64,000 nt of DNA, from the NCBI GenBank assembly GCA_034423775.1, contig CP139918.1, positions 2,790,001 through 2,854,000 on the forward strand, written 5' to 3'. How positions within the stretch are numbered: the stretch's first letter is position 1; the number at the start of each line of letters is the position of its first letter. This DNA is from Alphaproteobacteria bacterium US3C007 (GTDB taxonomy: Bacteria; Pseudomonadota; Alphaproteobacteria; Rhodobacterales; Rhodobacteraceae). A program made the translations under genes and the position numbers. The notes under the pieces are model-generated. The model did not search any database. It was not told the DNA's origin and worked only from the letters and a program-made list of their open reading frames with translations. This document shows positions 1 through 8,163 of this stretch, in pieces.

Positions 1-246
1 GACAATTTATATATACATTTCAGGATGGCGCAGAATTCTTAGATATTTCGGTGGAAAGGTGCTGAGCAGCCTATCGCCATAAGACTCTGGCTGGCTTATA
101 AGTTTGGCGAAAGTAATCCCATAAGTCCCATACTAGAAGTAATTATGGTGAAGGCGGTACATATGTGAGGTTACGTTACGTATTAATTGATTTAAAACTG
201 ATCAACCTTCACGCTTGCCCATCTTTAAGCTTATGGAGATAAAAAT

Positions 247-621
247 ATGCTCAAGGAACGCTTTTCTAAACATTTTTTTGTTATCCACTCTTTTGTATCT
301 GATGAGGCGCGGCAAGAATATTTAACGCCGCCAGAAAAACGTGATCCGCCCCAGCCGCAAAAGTCAGAATTGCAGTGGGCAGTAGAAGCGATTGGCGAAT
401 ATGCCCAATGTATGCAGACTTGGTGTGGAAACGATGACTTTTTCTACTGTCATTGGATTGCTGAAAGTGAAGATGATGTTTATCAGCAACTGAATGCCTT
501 TGAACTTGAGGGTGAAGTGGTTAATTCTAGGGTCAGCGAGATGCACCAATTTATGTCCGCTTATCGGGCCTCCGATGAAATTATGCGCCAGTATCCTGAT
601 GAAGGTGACAAATGGGACTGA
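247..621 (+). CDS. hypothetical protein, 124 aa
   Basis: I do not recognise the family with certainty. The start is supported by a GGAGA ribosome-binding site seven bases upstream of the ATG. The protein is soluble, acidic and has no signal peptide or membrane segment. A central aromatic stretch (residues about 58-75, containing FFYCHW) followed by an acidic helix is reminiscent of small ferredoxin-fold proteins such as the DUF4242 or YCII type, but this is only a resemblance. It stands alone and converges with the next gene at 690-881. The 246 bases before it show no gene I can support. Confidence 0.6.
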   Translation: MLKERFSKHFFVIHSFVSDEARQEYLTPPEKRDPPQPQKSELQWAVEAIGEYAQCMQTWCGNDDFFYCHWIAESEDDVYQQLNAFELEGEVVNSRVSEMHQFMSAYRASDEIMRQYPDEGDKWD

Positions 622-689
622 ACACCATGAGCATCTCGCTCATAGCATAACCAGTTCAATACCTAGCGCCTGTTTATTTACCCGGTTAT

Positions 690-881
690 TTAAACACCTA
701 AAAACTTAGTCTTAAAGGCAATTGCGAGATATTCCTTAGCGGCTCTTGAATGCTCTTTTTGTAGTGCCGCGATGTCTGCATCTGACTTTAAAGAGGCGGC
801 TTCAAGTTTACTTTTCGTTAATTCATATCTTTGATCTGCTTCGTCCATGAGCAATTTGCAAACCTCATTTAAGTGTTTCAT
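690..881 (-). CDS. small coiled-coil hypothetical protein, 63 aa
   Basis: The 63-residue product is almost entirely predicted helix: charged and alanine-rich heptad-like spacing from about residue 8 to 55 (ELTKSKLEAASLKSD, then IAALQKEHSRAAKEYLAIA). No catalytic motif is visible. An AGAGG stretch lies about nine bases before the ATG and could serve as ribosome-binding site. It converges with the upstream plus-strand gene and lies downstream of another small minus-strand gene. Amino-acid composition looks like a real protein rather than a shadow of another frame. Function unknown. Confidence 0.5.
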   Translation of the reverse strand: MKHLNEVCKLLMDEADQRYELTKSKLEAASLKSDADIAALQKEHSRAAKEYLAIAFKTKFLGV

Positions 882-968
882 CTATCTAACCTCTAGAAAT
901 CAAGTAAATACGAGCTGAAGAAATAGTTTGGCCAACCTCGCTTGATATTCATGGCGGCCCAGCGAGTT

Positions 969-1160
969 TTATTCATCAGCAGCTTGAGAATAATCATTGC
1001 GTATCAGTTCGTGTGTTAGACGCTTTTTATATCTACGTTGTCTGCGCCTAGCTTTACTGGAGTTTGCTCTCCAGCCTTCTCGTTTATCTTGTACGAGATC
1101 ATCTAGGTCATCTGCTGTTTCTATGTATTCAGCGTCTGCTTCATAAGTTCTTCTTGCCAT
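969..1160 (-). CDS. small hypothetical protein with acidic head and basic tail, 63 aa
   Basis: I chose the ATG at 1160 rather than an in-frame TTG six codons upstream. The product begins MARRTYEADAEY, has an acidic segment (residues about 15-30) and then a strongly basic stretch (SSKARRRQRRYKKR, about 40-52) that could contact nucleic acid or ribosomes. No known domain is recognised. The charge segregation and the absence of an overlapping alternative gene support it being coding. Function unknown. Confidence 0.45.
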   Translation of the reverse strand: MARRTYEADAEYIETADDLDDLVQDKREGWRANSSKARRRQRRYKKRLTHELIRNDYSQAADE

Positions 1161-1415
1161 GCCTAAAACGTAGGTCAAATCTGAAAAAAGTCAGGTAGGG
1201 CGACCGTAGGTTAGAAAGCAAGATGATCATTTTGAAAGCCACGCGCATACAGTTGGCTACGTTTATAAGCTTTGCTTTTGTAACCGTGCAAAAAAGAAAA
1301 GGCGATGCTGTGAAGCACCGCCAGTAAATTGAAAACTTCTGGGAGGAAGAATTTTCAAATGAAACAAGCAATCTGGGAGGAGTAACTTGTTGTCAATAAA
1401 CTAGCAATAATTCTG

Positions 1416-1442
1416 CATTGCAGCAATGGTCAAGATTGCAAT
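1416..1442. promoter_or_regulatory. clustered ATTGCA palindromes, possible operator
   Basis: CATTGC-A-GCAATG (1416-1428) is a perfect 13-base palindrome, ATTGCAAT (1435-1442) is a second one, and a further CATTGCAAA lies about 30 bases on. Such clustering is typical of a repressor or activator binding region. No intact gene follows on either strand within 400 bases, so the target is unknown. Confidence 0.3.
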
Positions 1443-1853
1443 GCTGCTATGCGGAAATCACATAACCCATTGCAAAGGTTGGATTATATATAGGGCAATA
1501 AAGCGGCTTGTTGCTCAAAAAGTAATCTAATTATAAAAACACATTGCTTTGCTTATGAATAATAGGCTCGAAGTTTAGTGGCCAGGCTCTCTGTTTGGGA
1601 GGAGAGCGGGTCTGGTCACATAAATAATTATTTAACTTTTCTTTTTATTGCTTGGGTTCCTACTGAAAGAACGGGTTATTCGTTTTGCTTTAAAGTTAGG
1701 GTTACGCCTGTGCTTCTTCTGGCGCAGAAGAAAGACGACGAAAAGTGCAATGCAAGAGAAGAGTATAAGGTCAAACATGTCTGGTTACTTCTGGTTTGGA
1801 CATAGTGGGATACGCTGGCCACGAGGCCTTCGCGTTCATGGATTCCAAGGCCA

Positions 1854-1879
1854 GCTTTGCGGACAAAGCCGCTTTTTTC
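1854..1879 (+). terminator. rho-independent terminator-like hairpin
   Basis: GCTTTG-CGGA-CAAAGC forms a six-base-pair stem with a tetraloop, followed three bases later by six T on the plus strand. It would stop transcription moving rightwards, but no plus-strand gene lies before it. It is also close to the 3' end of the minus-strand TetR gene, for which it has no U-tract in the right orientation. Confidence 0.4.
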
Positions 1880-1908
1880 TGCATAGCTGATTAGTGGCCG
1901 CTCTTGGC

Positions 1909-2535
1909 TTAACGACCACTTGTGCTGGCCTCAGCGACAGTCATCTTAAATGCAATCTCGAGTACATTTGCAACGTCGTCATTAGAAACACCTTCTCTTT
2001 GCATGCGCATGGCCCCGCCGTGCTGTGCATCAAAGAAAAGTGCCGCGATATCCGTAGGAATATTAGCAAATTCGCCGCGTAATTTTGAGCGTGTTATCCA
2101 TGCGCTGTAGGTGTTCAAAAGTTCAAGCCTCATTTGGCTAAGTTTTGCACAGGTGGACGGACCAAGTTGCTTTGATTGCGCACGCATCATCGCAAATAAA
2201 CAACCTTGTGGAAGTCCAAGCCGGGTACGATCTTGCGTTATAAAACCTATGAGTGCCTCGATAGTATCCGATGCATGCTGATCTGTTTCAAGAATTTCAA
2301 TAACAGGTTTAATTGCGAGGCTGTGATAGGCGTCTAGAGCACTCTTTTTTAATCCATCATCACTGCCAAATTCCCGGTAAACGCTTGGTTTAGATGCTCC
2401 CGTTAATTTGCATATATCGTTTATCGAAACATTTGCAGGCCCGTCTAACCAGTATTGAAGCAAAGCAGTTTGCACCACGTGATCTCGATTCAGCTTTTTG
2501 GGCCGGCCCCGTGCAGAAATAGACTTTTCATTCAT
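1909..2535 (-). CDS. TetR/AcrR-family transcriptional regulator
   Basis: A 208-residue TetR-type repressor. The N-terminal helix-turn-helix spans about residues 18-65 with the recognition region around ASKPSVYREFGSDDGL. The C-terminal two thirds is the all-helical ligand-binding and dimer domain typical of the AcrR/YcdC group. It is divergent from the alpha/beta hydrolase at 2628, separated by 92 bases that carry repeated TCGTACCT elements. The likely role is to repress that hydrolase and itself until a small hydrophobic ligand binds. The ligand cannot be read from the sequence. Confidence 0.9.
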   Translation of the reverse strand: MNEKSISARGRPKKLNRDHVVQTALLQYWLDGPANVSINDICKLTGASKPSVYREFGSDDGLKKSALDAYHSLAIKPVIEILETDQHASDTIEALIGFITQDRTRLGLPQGCLFAMMRAQSKQLGPSTCAKLSQMRLELLNTYSAWITRSKLRGEFANIPTDIAALFFDAQHGGAMRMQREGVSNDDVANVLEIAFKMTVAEASTSGR

Positions 2536-2537
2536 AA

Positions 2538-2589
2538 TCGTACCTAGGGGTATTTAATTATTGACCCTACCTTTTCGTACCTCTAGTTA
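2538..2589 (+). promoter_or_regulatory. divergent promoter with repeated TCGTACCT elements
   Basis: A -35-like TTGACC (2561-2566) is followed 17 bases later by TAGTTA (2584-2589), a plausible promoter for the hydrolase gene. The octamer TCGTACCT occurs at 2538-2545, beside the TetR start codon, and at 2575-2582, inside the promoter spacer. The spacing and position fit a TetR operator that would occlude RNA polymerase. The assignment is inferred. Confidence 0.4.
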
Positions 2590-2627
2590 TTTAACGATTC
2601 TTAGATGTTAACCATAAAGGAAGCAAC

Positions 2628-3593
2628 ATGTTCAAAGATCCCATCGGGGTGCTGGGTCGAATAAATGCGGCTAGCTTGATGACTATAACACCTGAATTTT
2701 ACAGACTATTGCCAAAACGTATGACGGGTGCAGGTAAGATTAATCATAAGCCTAAAAGCTATACGATTAGTCCTGCATATATGGAGCTTGATGGACTGAA
2801 AGTCCGATTTGCCACGGGCGGTAATCCGGATGGACCCACAGTGTTATTCCTTAGTCCTCTTCCTCAAAGCATATTATGTTTTGAACCGACTTGGTCAGCG
2901 CTTTGTGCCAGTGCCAATTTGGTCGCATTGGATTTGCCGGGCTTTGGACAAAGTGAAGGTGGCTTAAGCTATATGAATTTCGCGGCGCAAAGCGCCTTTC
3001 TTCAAAAGTTTATCAACAAACTTGGTCTTTCTGATATTCATATCGTGGCCCCAGATGTTGGGATGCCCGTAGCGCTCCATTATGTTTTGCACCGCGAGCA
3101 CAGGGCAAAAAGTATTTTAGTTGGTGCCGGACCAAGCGTTCAACCGTCTGCAGATGGGAGTCTGGTCAGGAAGATGATTGCTTCGCGATTTTGGCGCTTT
3201 GTTTTCACAGTTACCGGCGCACCGGCATTCGTCGCTGGCGCTAACCAGTTGGGTTACTTAAGTTATAGTCCTTCAGCTTCGGAGGTCGCTGATTATGTTG
3301 CCTCTTATTCTGGTAGAGTTGGTCCAGTTACTAAATGGTTCAAAGGTTACCCAGAAGGTTGTAAAGATATCGATCCATATCTCGCTACGTTGAATTTGCC
3401 TGTCCACGTTTTATGGGGCGAGCAAGATGCATTTTTGAAAGTAGAAAATGCGGAACAATTGCATGCGCGGCTACCTAAAAGTAAATTAACCATCTTCAAG
3501 AATTGTGGCCATTTTTTCTATCAAGACCAAAGCATAGAATTCACCCAAATCCTGCAGACATGGATCAATGGCGGCTATGACCTCAGCGAGTAA
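2628..3593 (+). CDS. alpha/beta hydrolase with apparent Asp nucleophile
   Basis: A 321-residue alpha/beta-hydrolase-fold enzyme, likely cytoplasmic. The nucleophile elbow reads APDVGMP with Asp143 where most esterases carry Ser, as in haloalkane dehalogenases, fluoroacetate dehalogenases and epoxide hydrolases. The acid is probably Asp267 (WGEQDAF) and the base His295 (NCGHFF). The usual HG-x-P oxyanion motif is replaced by SPLPQS at about 76-81, which is unusual. An AAAGGAAG ribosome-binding site precedes the ATG. Its divergent TetR neighbour suggests substrate-inducible expression. A dehalogenase or epoxide hydrolase is the most likely role; other hydrolase activity is possible. Confidence 0.8.
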   Translation: MFKDPIGVLGRINAASLMTITPEFYRLLPKRMTGAGKINHKPKSYTISPAYMELDGLKVRFATGGNPDGPTVLFLSPLPQSILCFEPTWSALCASANLVALDLPGFGQSEGGLSYMNFAAQSAFLQKFINKLGLSDIHIVAPDVGMPVALHYVLHREHRAKSILVGAGPSVQPSADGSLVRKMIASRFWRFVFTVTGAPAFVAGANQLGYLSYSPSASEVADYVASYSGRVGPVTKWFKGYPEGCKDIDPYLATLNLPVHVLWGEQDAFLKVENAEQLHARLPKSKLTIFKNCGHFFYQDQSIEFTQILQTWINGGYDLSE

Positions 3594-3850
3594 AGTGTGA
3601 GGTTTGATAGTAACGACGCGTTTGTTAGCGTGGCCTCAAAAACGCCATTCGCCGTCAGTTAAATTAATTGCTGCGAATAACTACTGACTTTTAAAATGCG
3701 CGAACAAATTAGAAAAACAGAGCTTAATGAAATAATGCTGTCTTGAAACTATATTTTCTTATTTATGTGTATAATTTCGACCAATACTTGGTTGAAATGG
3801 ATTTTGCAAAAGCGCGTTGACAGTGGCAAACGTGCTAGGGTTCTATTTGA

Positions 3851-3961
3851 TCACTTTGCGTTAATGGTTCAAATTTTGGTGTTGATGGGGCAATTCTAAC
3901 AGAAAATTTAATTGAGCCTGAATTTGATGAGGGGCGTTTGACCATTTTATACAACTCATAA
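3851..3961 (+). pseudogene. possible remnant of a LysR-type C-terminus, within a 460-bp gap
   Basis: After an in-frame stop at 3848 this frame gives about 36 residues ending EFDEGRLTILYNS and a stop codon. The pattern of a hydrophobic strand, Ile-Glu-Pro, then E-G-R-L-x-x-L resembles the last strand of LysR effector domains, where GRLV-hydrophobic motifs are common. There is no start codon or N-terminal portion. The rest of 3594-4057 holds no gene I can support, only a TTGACA with a possible TTCTAT -10 (3817-3846). Tentative. Confidence 0.25.
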
Positions 3962-4057
3962 CCCCTCTTAAATGGGACTTACTGCCTAGTTTCGCCCGCC
4001 GGATGCGAAAGCCCTTCTTCTTTAGATGTGTTTCACGCTTAGATTGCTAGGATTTTT

Positions 4058-4987
4058 CTAATGTGCGCATAAGGAATGACGGCGCGCCATATCTTTGAGA
4101 AGCTCCATAAAAACTGTCGCAGCAGGCGAAATAATACGTTTTGAATGCCACTGCAAATAGAGCTCTCGAGTTTTTGTAAAGCCTTCGATCGGTACAAAAC
4201 ATAAATTCTCATTGGTTGGAATCATCACTGCATTTTCGGGCAATACAGATACGCCTATGTTTTGACTGATCATCCAAACAAGAGATGTTGCGTCAGACGT
4301 TTCAATATCTGCATGAATGAAGTCATTGATATTCATCTCCGCATCTAGGCCTTTACGGATGGCTGAATCATCACTTAATTGAATGACGGTGGTGCTTGCA
4401 ATATCATTAAAGTTAACTGTTTTTTTCTTTGCCAGCGGGTGCGTTTCACAGCAAACAAGCCCATACTTATCTCTCAAAAGCAGATCGCTTGAAAGTTCGT
4501 CACTTTTTTTCCAGTGCTCGTGCAGGCCAATTTCGACGAAACCCAAATGCAGTTGTTCGCTCACATTCTTTGCATTTTCTTGATGCACCGAGAATTCAAT
4601 ATTCGAATAACGTGTTCGAAACTCCACTAACGCTGGTAGCACTAAAGTTGAAACCAGTGAGGGCGACGAGGCTATTCGTATTAACCCTTTTTGTTTTCCG
4701 CCAAAATCTCGCATATCGCGAATGGTTTGATCAAATCGAGATAATACTTCGAGCGCATCGCGCACAAAATAATGACCAAATTCTGTTATGATCAAAGGGC
4801 GTTGTGAACGATCGAAAAGGATAACACCAACATCGTCTTCGATTTGCCTGATCGTCTCTGACATTGCTGAGAGCGCAACATTGCATTCTTGTGCTGCTCC
4901 AGTCAAAGACAGATTGCGCGCTACTGATACCGCATATCGTAGATGGCGGATTCCTAACTTCGTAGAATTCGAATAAACTTTCGTCAT
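4058..4987 (-). CDS. LysR-family transcriptional regulator
   Basis: A 309-residue LTTR. The winged helix-turn-helix is at about residues 17-76 (SLTGAAQECNVALSAMSETI followed by FDRSQRPLIITEFG), then a periplasmic-binding-protein-like effector domain to the end. It is divergent from the FAD-linked oxidase gene at 5154 and its downstream Liv transport operon, the classical LTTR arrangement, so it probably activates that cluster in response to its substrate. The 166-base divergent gap contains several AT-rich T-N11-A candidates, but I cannot choose one confidently. Confidence 0.9.
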   Translation of the reverse strand: MTKVYSNSTKLGIRHLRYAVSVARNLSLTGAAQECNVALSAMSETIRQIEDDVGVILFDRSQRPLIITEFGHYFVRDALEVLSRFDQTIRDMRDFGGKQKGLIRIASSPSLVSTLVLPALVEFRTRYSNIEFSVHQENAKNVSEQLHLGFVEIGLHEHWKKSDELSSDLLLRDKYGLVCCETHPLAKKKTVNFNDIASTTVIQLSDDSAIRKGLDAEMNINDFIHADIETSDATSLVWMISQNIGVSVLPENAVMIPTNENLCFVPIEGFTKTRELYLQWHSKRIISPAATVFMELLKDMARRHSLCAH

Positions 4988-5153
4988 TATTAGATTGTAT
5001 CGATGTAAGGAGTTGGCATCAATAGGCGAAACATCTTTGGCGTTTCGTCTTGGACATTACAAAACGGGGATAATAAATCTTGCTGCTGAACGTCGTTGGT
5101 GAAATTTCATTCTGGCCGAGAACGGCTGATAAGACCAGGCAGGGAGCGGCTTG

Positions 5154-6593
5154 ATGGACAAATCGTTCATTGACTGTCTAAAAGATGTTTCCCGGTCGCC
5201 TCAATCGATCTTAAGTGAGCAAAAAGATAAGTTGCCCTACGAAACGGGGGCAAGGTGGGAACGCGGTCAGGCAATATTTGTTCTGCGACCAGCAACGAAT
5301 GAAGAAATTTCCGATATGGTTGCTGTCTGTGTTGAGTGGGGGGTGGATATCATTCCTCAATCAGGAAACACTGGTCTTGTGTGGGGATCAACACCCGATA
5401 CTACGGGTAACCAGATCTTGTTGTCACTGGACAGGATGCGCACCGTTTTTGAATTGGATCTTGTCAATCGAAGTGTCCGCGTTGGCGCAGGGGTCCGCTT
5501 GTCGGAATTGAATGCCAAGTTATCCGAGCATGGTCTATTTTTCCCAATTGACCTTGGCGCCGATCCTATGATTGGCGGTATGATTTCAACAAATACCGGT
5601 GGTTCGAAATTTCTCAGATACGGAGATGTTCGCGCAAATACGCTTGGTTTGAAAGTTGTGCTCGGAGACCATGATGGAACCTTACTTGATTTAAATAGTG
5701 CGTTAAGAAAAAACAATGTTGGGGTTGATTGGAAACAAGTGTTTATTGGCACCTCTGGTGCGTTTGGTATTGTTTCCGAGGCGGTGCTAAGCTTAGAATT
5801 GCTTCCGCAGCAAACAGCTGTGGCGCTGTTGATGCCCACCTCTCTGGCTTCGGTTCCGATGGTTTTAATTGAAGCCGAGCGTCGGTTGGGGCCACAACTT
5901 TCTGCCTTTGAATATATGTCATGCAATGCCATGGAAGCCACGTTTGCAAACGTTGCCTCTCTTAAAAACCCGTTCAGTGGGACTGAGTTGCCTGAATTTG
6001 TAATTTTGATTGAAATTTCGCGGCCATGGATGTCGCGCCAAAGCGAACAAACCCTTGATCAGGTGATGGAAGATTTTCTCGTTGAACTTTGGGAACATCC
6101 TGACAGACCGCTGAGCAATGCGGTGCCAGCTGCCCCTGAAGACGTGTGGCCGCTGCGTCACTCGATAGCGGAGGGTGTGCGCAAAGCGGGATATCTAATT
6201 GCGTTCGATTTAGCTTTTGAACGCGGACGTCTCCTTGATTTTATAGCCTACACTAAAGTGGAAATTCCAAAGAGATTTCCCAGTGCACGGGTTTTTGATT
6301 TTGGCCACTTGGGAGACGGTGGTGTGCATTTCAACCTTATTATTTCTCCGGATGAATTTTTGGACGATGTGGATATCGTGGAAGGCGCAATACGAGATTG
6401 GGTCATAGAAACCTGCGTCAGAAAGTTTGATGGTAGCTTTAGCGGGGAGCATGGAATTGGCCGCAAAAATCAAAAATATTTTAATAAATATTCATCCAAG
6501 CTGATCACTCAAATTGGCGCAGGTCTAAAGCAAGCCTTGTCGCCGGGTAACTTGGGCGTGCCCCAGTTTCACAAGGGGTGTGACGAAAATTAA
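5154..6593 (+). CDS. FAD-binding 2-hydroxyacid dehydrogenase (GlcD/DLD type)
   Basis: A 479-residue FAD-linked oxidase of the vanillyl-alcohol-oxidase fold. The FAD_binding_4 domain occupies about residues 40-220, with the glycine loops PQSGNTGLVWGS and the GGMISTNTGG segment. The FAD-oxidase C-terminal domain carries GHLGDGGVHFN and FSGEHGIGRKN, typical of D-lactate, glycolate and D-2-hydroxyglutarate dehydrogenases. I chose the ATG at 5154, three bases inside a TTG, because of the AGGGAG site upstream. It lies beside a divergent LysR gene and ahead of a Liv-type importer, so it probably oxidises the imported hydroxyacid or a product of it. Exact substrate unknown. Confidence 0.85.
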   Translation: MDKSFIDCLKDVSRSPQSILSEQKDKLPYETGARWERGQAIFVLRPATNEEISDMVAVCVEWGVDIIPQSGNTGLVWGSTPDTTGNQILLSLDRMRTVFELDLVNRSVRVGAGVRLSELNAKLSEHGLFFPIDLGADPMIGGMISTNTGGSKFLRYGDVRANTLGLKVVLGDHDGTLLDLNSALRKNNVGVDWKQVFIGTSGAFGIVSEAVLSLELLPQQTAVALLMPTSLASVPMVLIEAERRLGPQLSAFEYMSCNAMEATFANVASLKNPFSGTELPEFVILIEISRPWMSRQSEQTLDQVMEDFLVELWEHPDRPLSNAVPAAPEDVWPLRHSIAEGVRKAGYLIAFDLAFERGRLLDFIAYTKVEIPKRFPSARVFDFGHLGDGGVHFNLIISPDEFLDDVDIVEGAIRDWVIETCVRKFDGSFSGEHGIGRKNQKYFNKYSSKLITQIGAGLKQALSPGNLGVPQFHKGCDEN

Positions 6594-6781
6594 GAAACGA
6601 GCTTACTGAAAAAACAAAGGAGAACTATAAAATCTAAAAAATAATAATACTGGGGGGAGTACGGAAAAAGACCTTGGAGGTAATGGGAGTTATTCCAAAA
6701 TTTGTGTCAGTTCCGGTCTGACGATCGCGTTAGGTAATCACAGTCCTCTAGATAACAAAAAATCGAAAAGGAGATCAATTC

Positions 6782-8113
6782 ATGTCAAGTTTTAATTTGA
6801 GCCTTGGAGGCTTTGGCAAAAGTCTGAAAATAGGCCTGTCAGCAGCAACGGTTGCATTGACAATGGTGTCTGCAGCACAAGCGGCGGATAAAACTATAAA
6901 AATCGGGGTGGTATATGACTATACGGGGCCCTTGGCTGGTGGCGGGTCAGAATTGCACGCGCTGGGTACCAAAATAATAATCGACAGTATCAATGCCCAA
7001 GGTGGTGTTGAAGGTTACATGATCGATCCGGTTTACGCCGACGCTCAGTCTAAACCAGAAGTTGCGATCAACGAGGTTGTCCGATTAGTCGAACAAGAAA
7101 AAGTTGATATGCTCTTGGGTTTTTATTCCTCGGCGCAATGTGTTCCAGTGGCTGCCAAAGCGAACGCGATGAAGAAATTCATGTGGATTACAACATGTAT
7201 TTCACCCTCAGTTCTAAAAGACCGAGACCTAGATTACGTTTTCCGGCCCCAAGTTCACGGTGGCATGTACGGTGCTGCTTCAATAGACTTCTTGCACGGA
7301 ACCTCGCAAGAAAAACTGGGTATGGATCCCAAAGATCTTCGTATCGCTATCATTCATGAGGATGGTCCTTATGGATCAGGCGTAGCAGGTGGAAATGAAA
7401 GCGCCGCTGAAAAATTAGGCATGAATGTGGTTATGAGCGAAGGTTATTCTGCGACCGCACCCGATTTATCTTCACTTGTCACAAAACTTAAGCGCAGCCG
7501 CCCTGACGTTATCTTGCACACTGGTTATAATCCTGACATCACCTTGTTCTTACGTCAGGCTAAAGAACAAGGCTTACGCTTCAAAGCTTTGATTGGGCAT
7601 GGTGCCGGTTATGGTGTTCCAGATAAGCTGTACGACGCGCTCGGCAGCGATATTGACCATATCTTTAATGTTGACCCAGTTTCCATTTGGTTACTAGATC
7701 CTAAATCTCTGGCGGCAGGTTTGCCAGAAATTACAGAAATGGTTGGTACTGAATATCAAAAAGCCAAGCCAGAAATGAAGGTGAAGTCAGCATCATTAGG
7801 GCAGGGCGCATCAAACTCATTTGTCTTTTTTGATGATGTTTTACCGAGGGCAATTAAGAAATATGGTGGTATCGATTCAGAGGCTCTTCGCAAAGCAGCT
7901 ATGGACACTGACATCGCAACTGGCGGGACATTGCTCGGATATGGTGTAAAGTTTCCACAAAAAGGCGAAAATGACATGATGGGCCAGAACAAGCGCGCAT
8001 CCCCTGTTGTGATGCAATATGTGGATCGCAAGGTCTTTATCGCATGGCCCAAAGCGTTGCAGACGATCGATCCTGTTCTGCCGCTGCCAAGTTCTTCGTC
8101 TTTCTCCAAGTAG
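6782..8113 (+). CDS. Liv-type ABC transporter substrate-binding protein
   Basis: A 443-residue periplasmic binding protein of the Peripla_BP_6 (LivK/amide) type. A Sec signal peptide with a hydrophobic core around residues 15-33 ends in AQA before Ala-Asp at about residue 35. The mature protein starts KTIKIGVVYDYTGPLAGGG, the canonical first strand and ligand loop. A good ribosome-binding site (AAAAGGAGA) precedes the ATG. It is the first gene of a complete five-gene importer. Ligands in this family range from branched-chain amino acids to urea, aromatic acids and other small organics; the neighbouring oxidoreductases argue against simple amino acids here. Confidence 0.9.
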   Translation: MSSFNLSLGGFGKSLKIGLSAATVALTMVSAAQAADKTIKIGVVYDYTGPLAGGGSELHALGTKIIIDSINAQGGVEGYMIDPVYADAQSKPEVAINEVVRLVEQEKVDMLLGFYSSAQCVPVAAKANAMKKFMWITTCISPSVLKDRDLDYVFRPQVHGGMYGAASIDFLHGTSQEKLGMDPKDLRIAIIHEDGPYGSGVAGGNESAAEKLGMNVVMSEGYSATAPDLSSLVTKLKRSRPDVILHTGYNPDITLFLRQAKEQGLRFKALIGHGAGYGVPDKLYDALGSDIDHIFNVDPVSIWLLDPKSLAAGLPEITEMVGTEYQKAKPEMKVKSASLGQGASNSFVFFDDVLPRAIKKYGGIDSEALRKAAMDTDIATGGTLLGYGVKFPQKGENDMMGQNKRASPVVMQYVDRKVFIAWPKALQTIDPVLPLPSSSSFSK

Positions 8114-8163
8114 AAACTTCGTTTGCATTGGTTTTGACGTCAATCAACTGGAAAATATTGAAT

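Larger units (their letters stand above)
1161..1908. other. gene-poor region with regulatory-looking debris
   Basis: About 750 bases without a convincing gene. Three copies of a GGGAGGA motif that looks like a strong ribosome-binding site occur near 1340, 1372 and 1598. The copy near 1372 lies inside an eight-codon ATG reading frame that begins just after the first copy. ATTGCA-containing palindromes lie at 1416-1475 and a rightward terminator-like hairpin at 1854-1879. Open frames over 1578-1890 have unnatural composition and overlap each other, so I do not call them genes. The best reading is the wreck of a lost regulated gene or an unrecognised small RNA. Confidence 0.4.

Noticed and set aside
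1416..1475. CRISPR-like short repeats
   Set aside because: Only three short ATTGCA motifs with irregular spacing and no cas genes.
1578..1890. Overlapping plus-strand reading frames of 75 and 80 codons
   Set aside because: They overlap in different frames, have odd Trp/Arg/Cys-rich composition and no homology I recognise.
5357..5941. 194-codon minus-strand reading frame
   Set aside because: It lies entirely within the FAD oxidase gene and has shadow-type composition.
6680..6722. Leader peptide before the Liv binding-protein gene
   Set aside because: A 12-codon frame follows GGAGG, but the spacing of two bases is too short and there is no regulatory codon run or attenuator structure.
8044..8163. 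N-terminal extension of the LivG-like protein
   Set aside because: It overlaps the binding-protein gene and is not homologous; the ABC domain starts at the ATG 8164.
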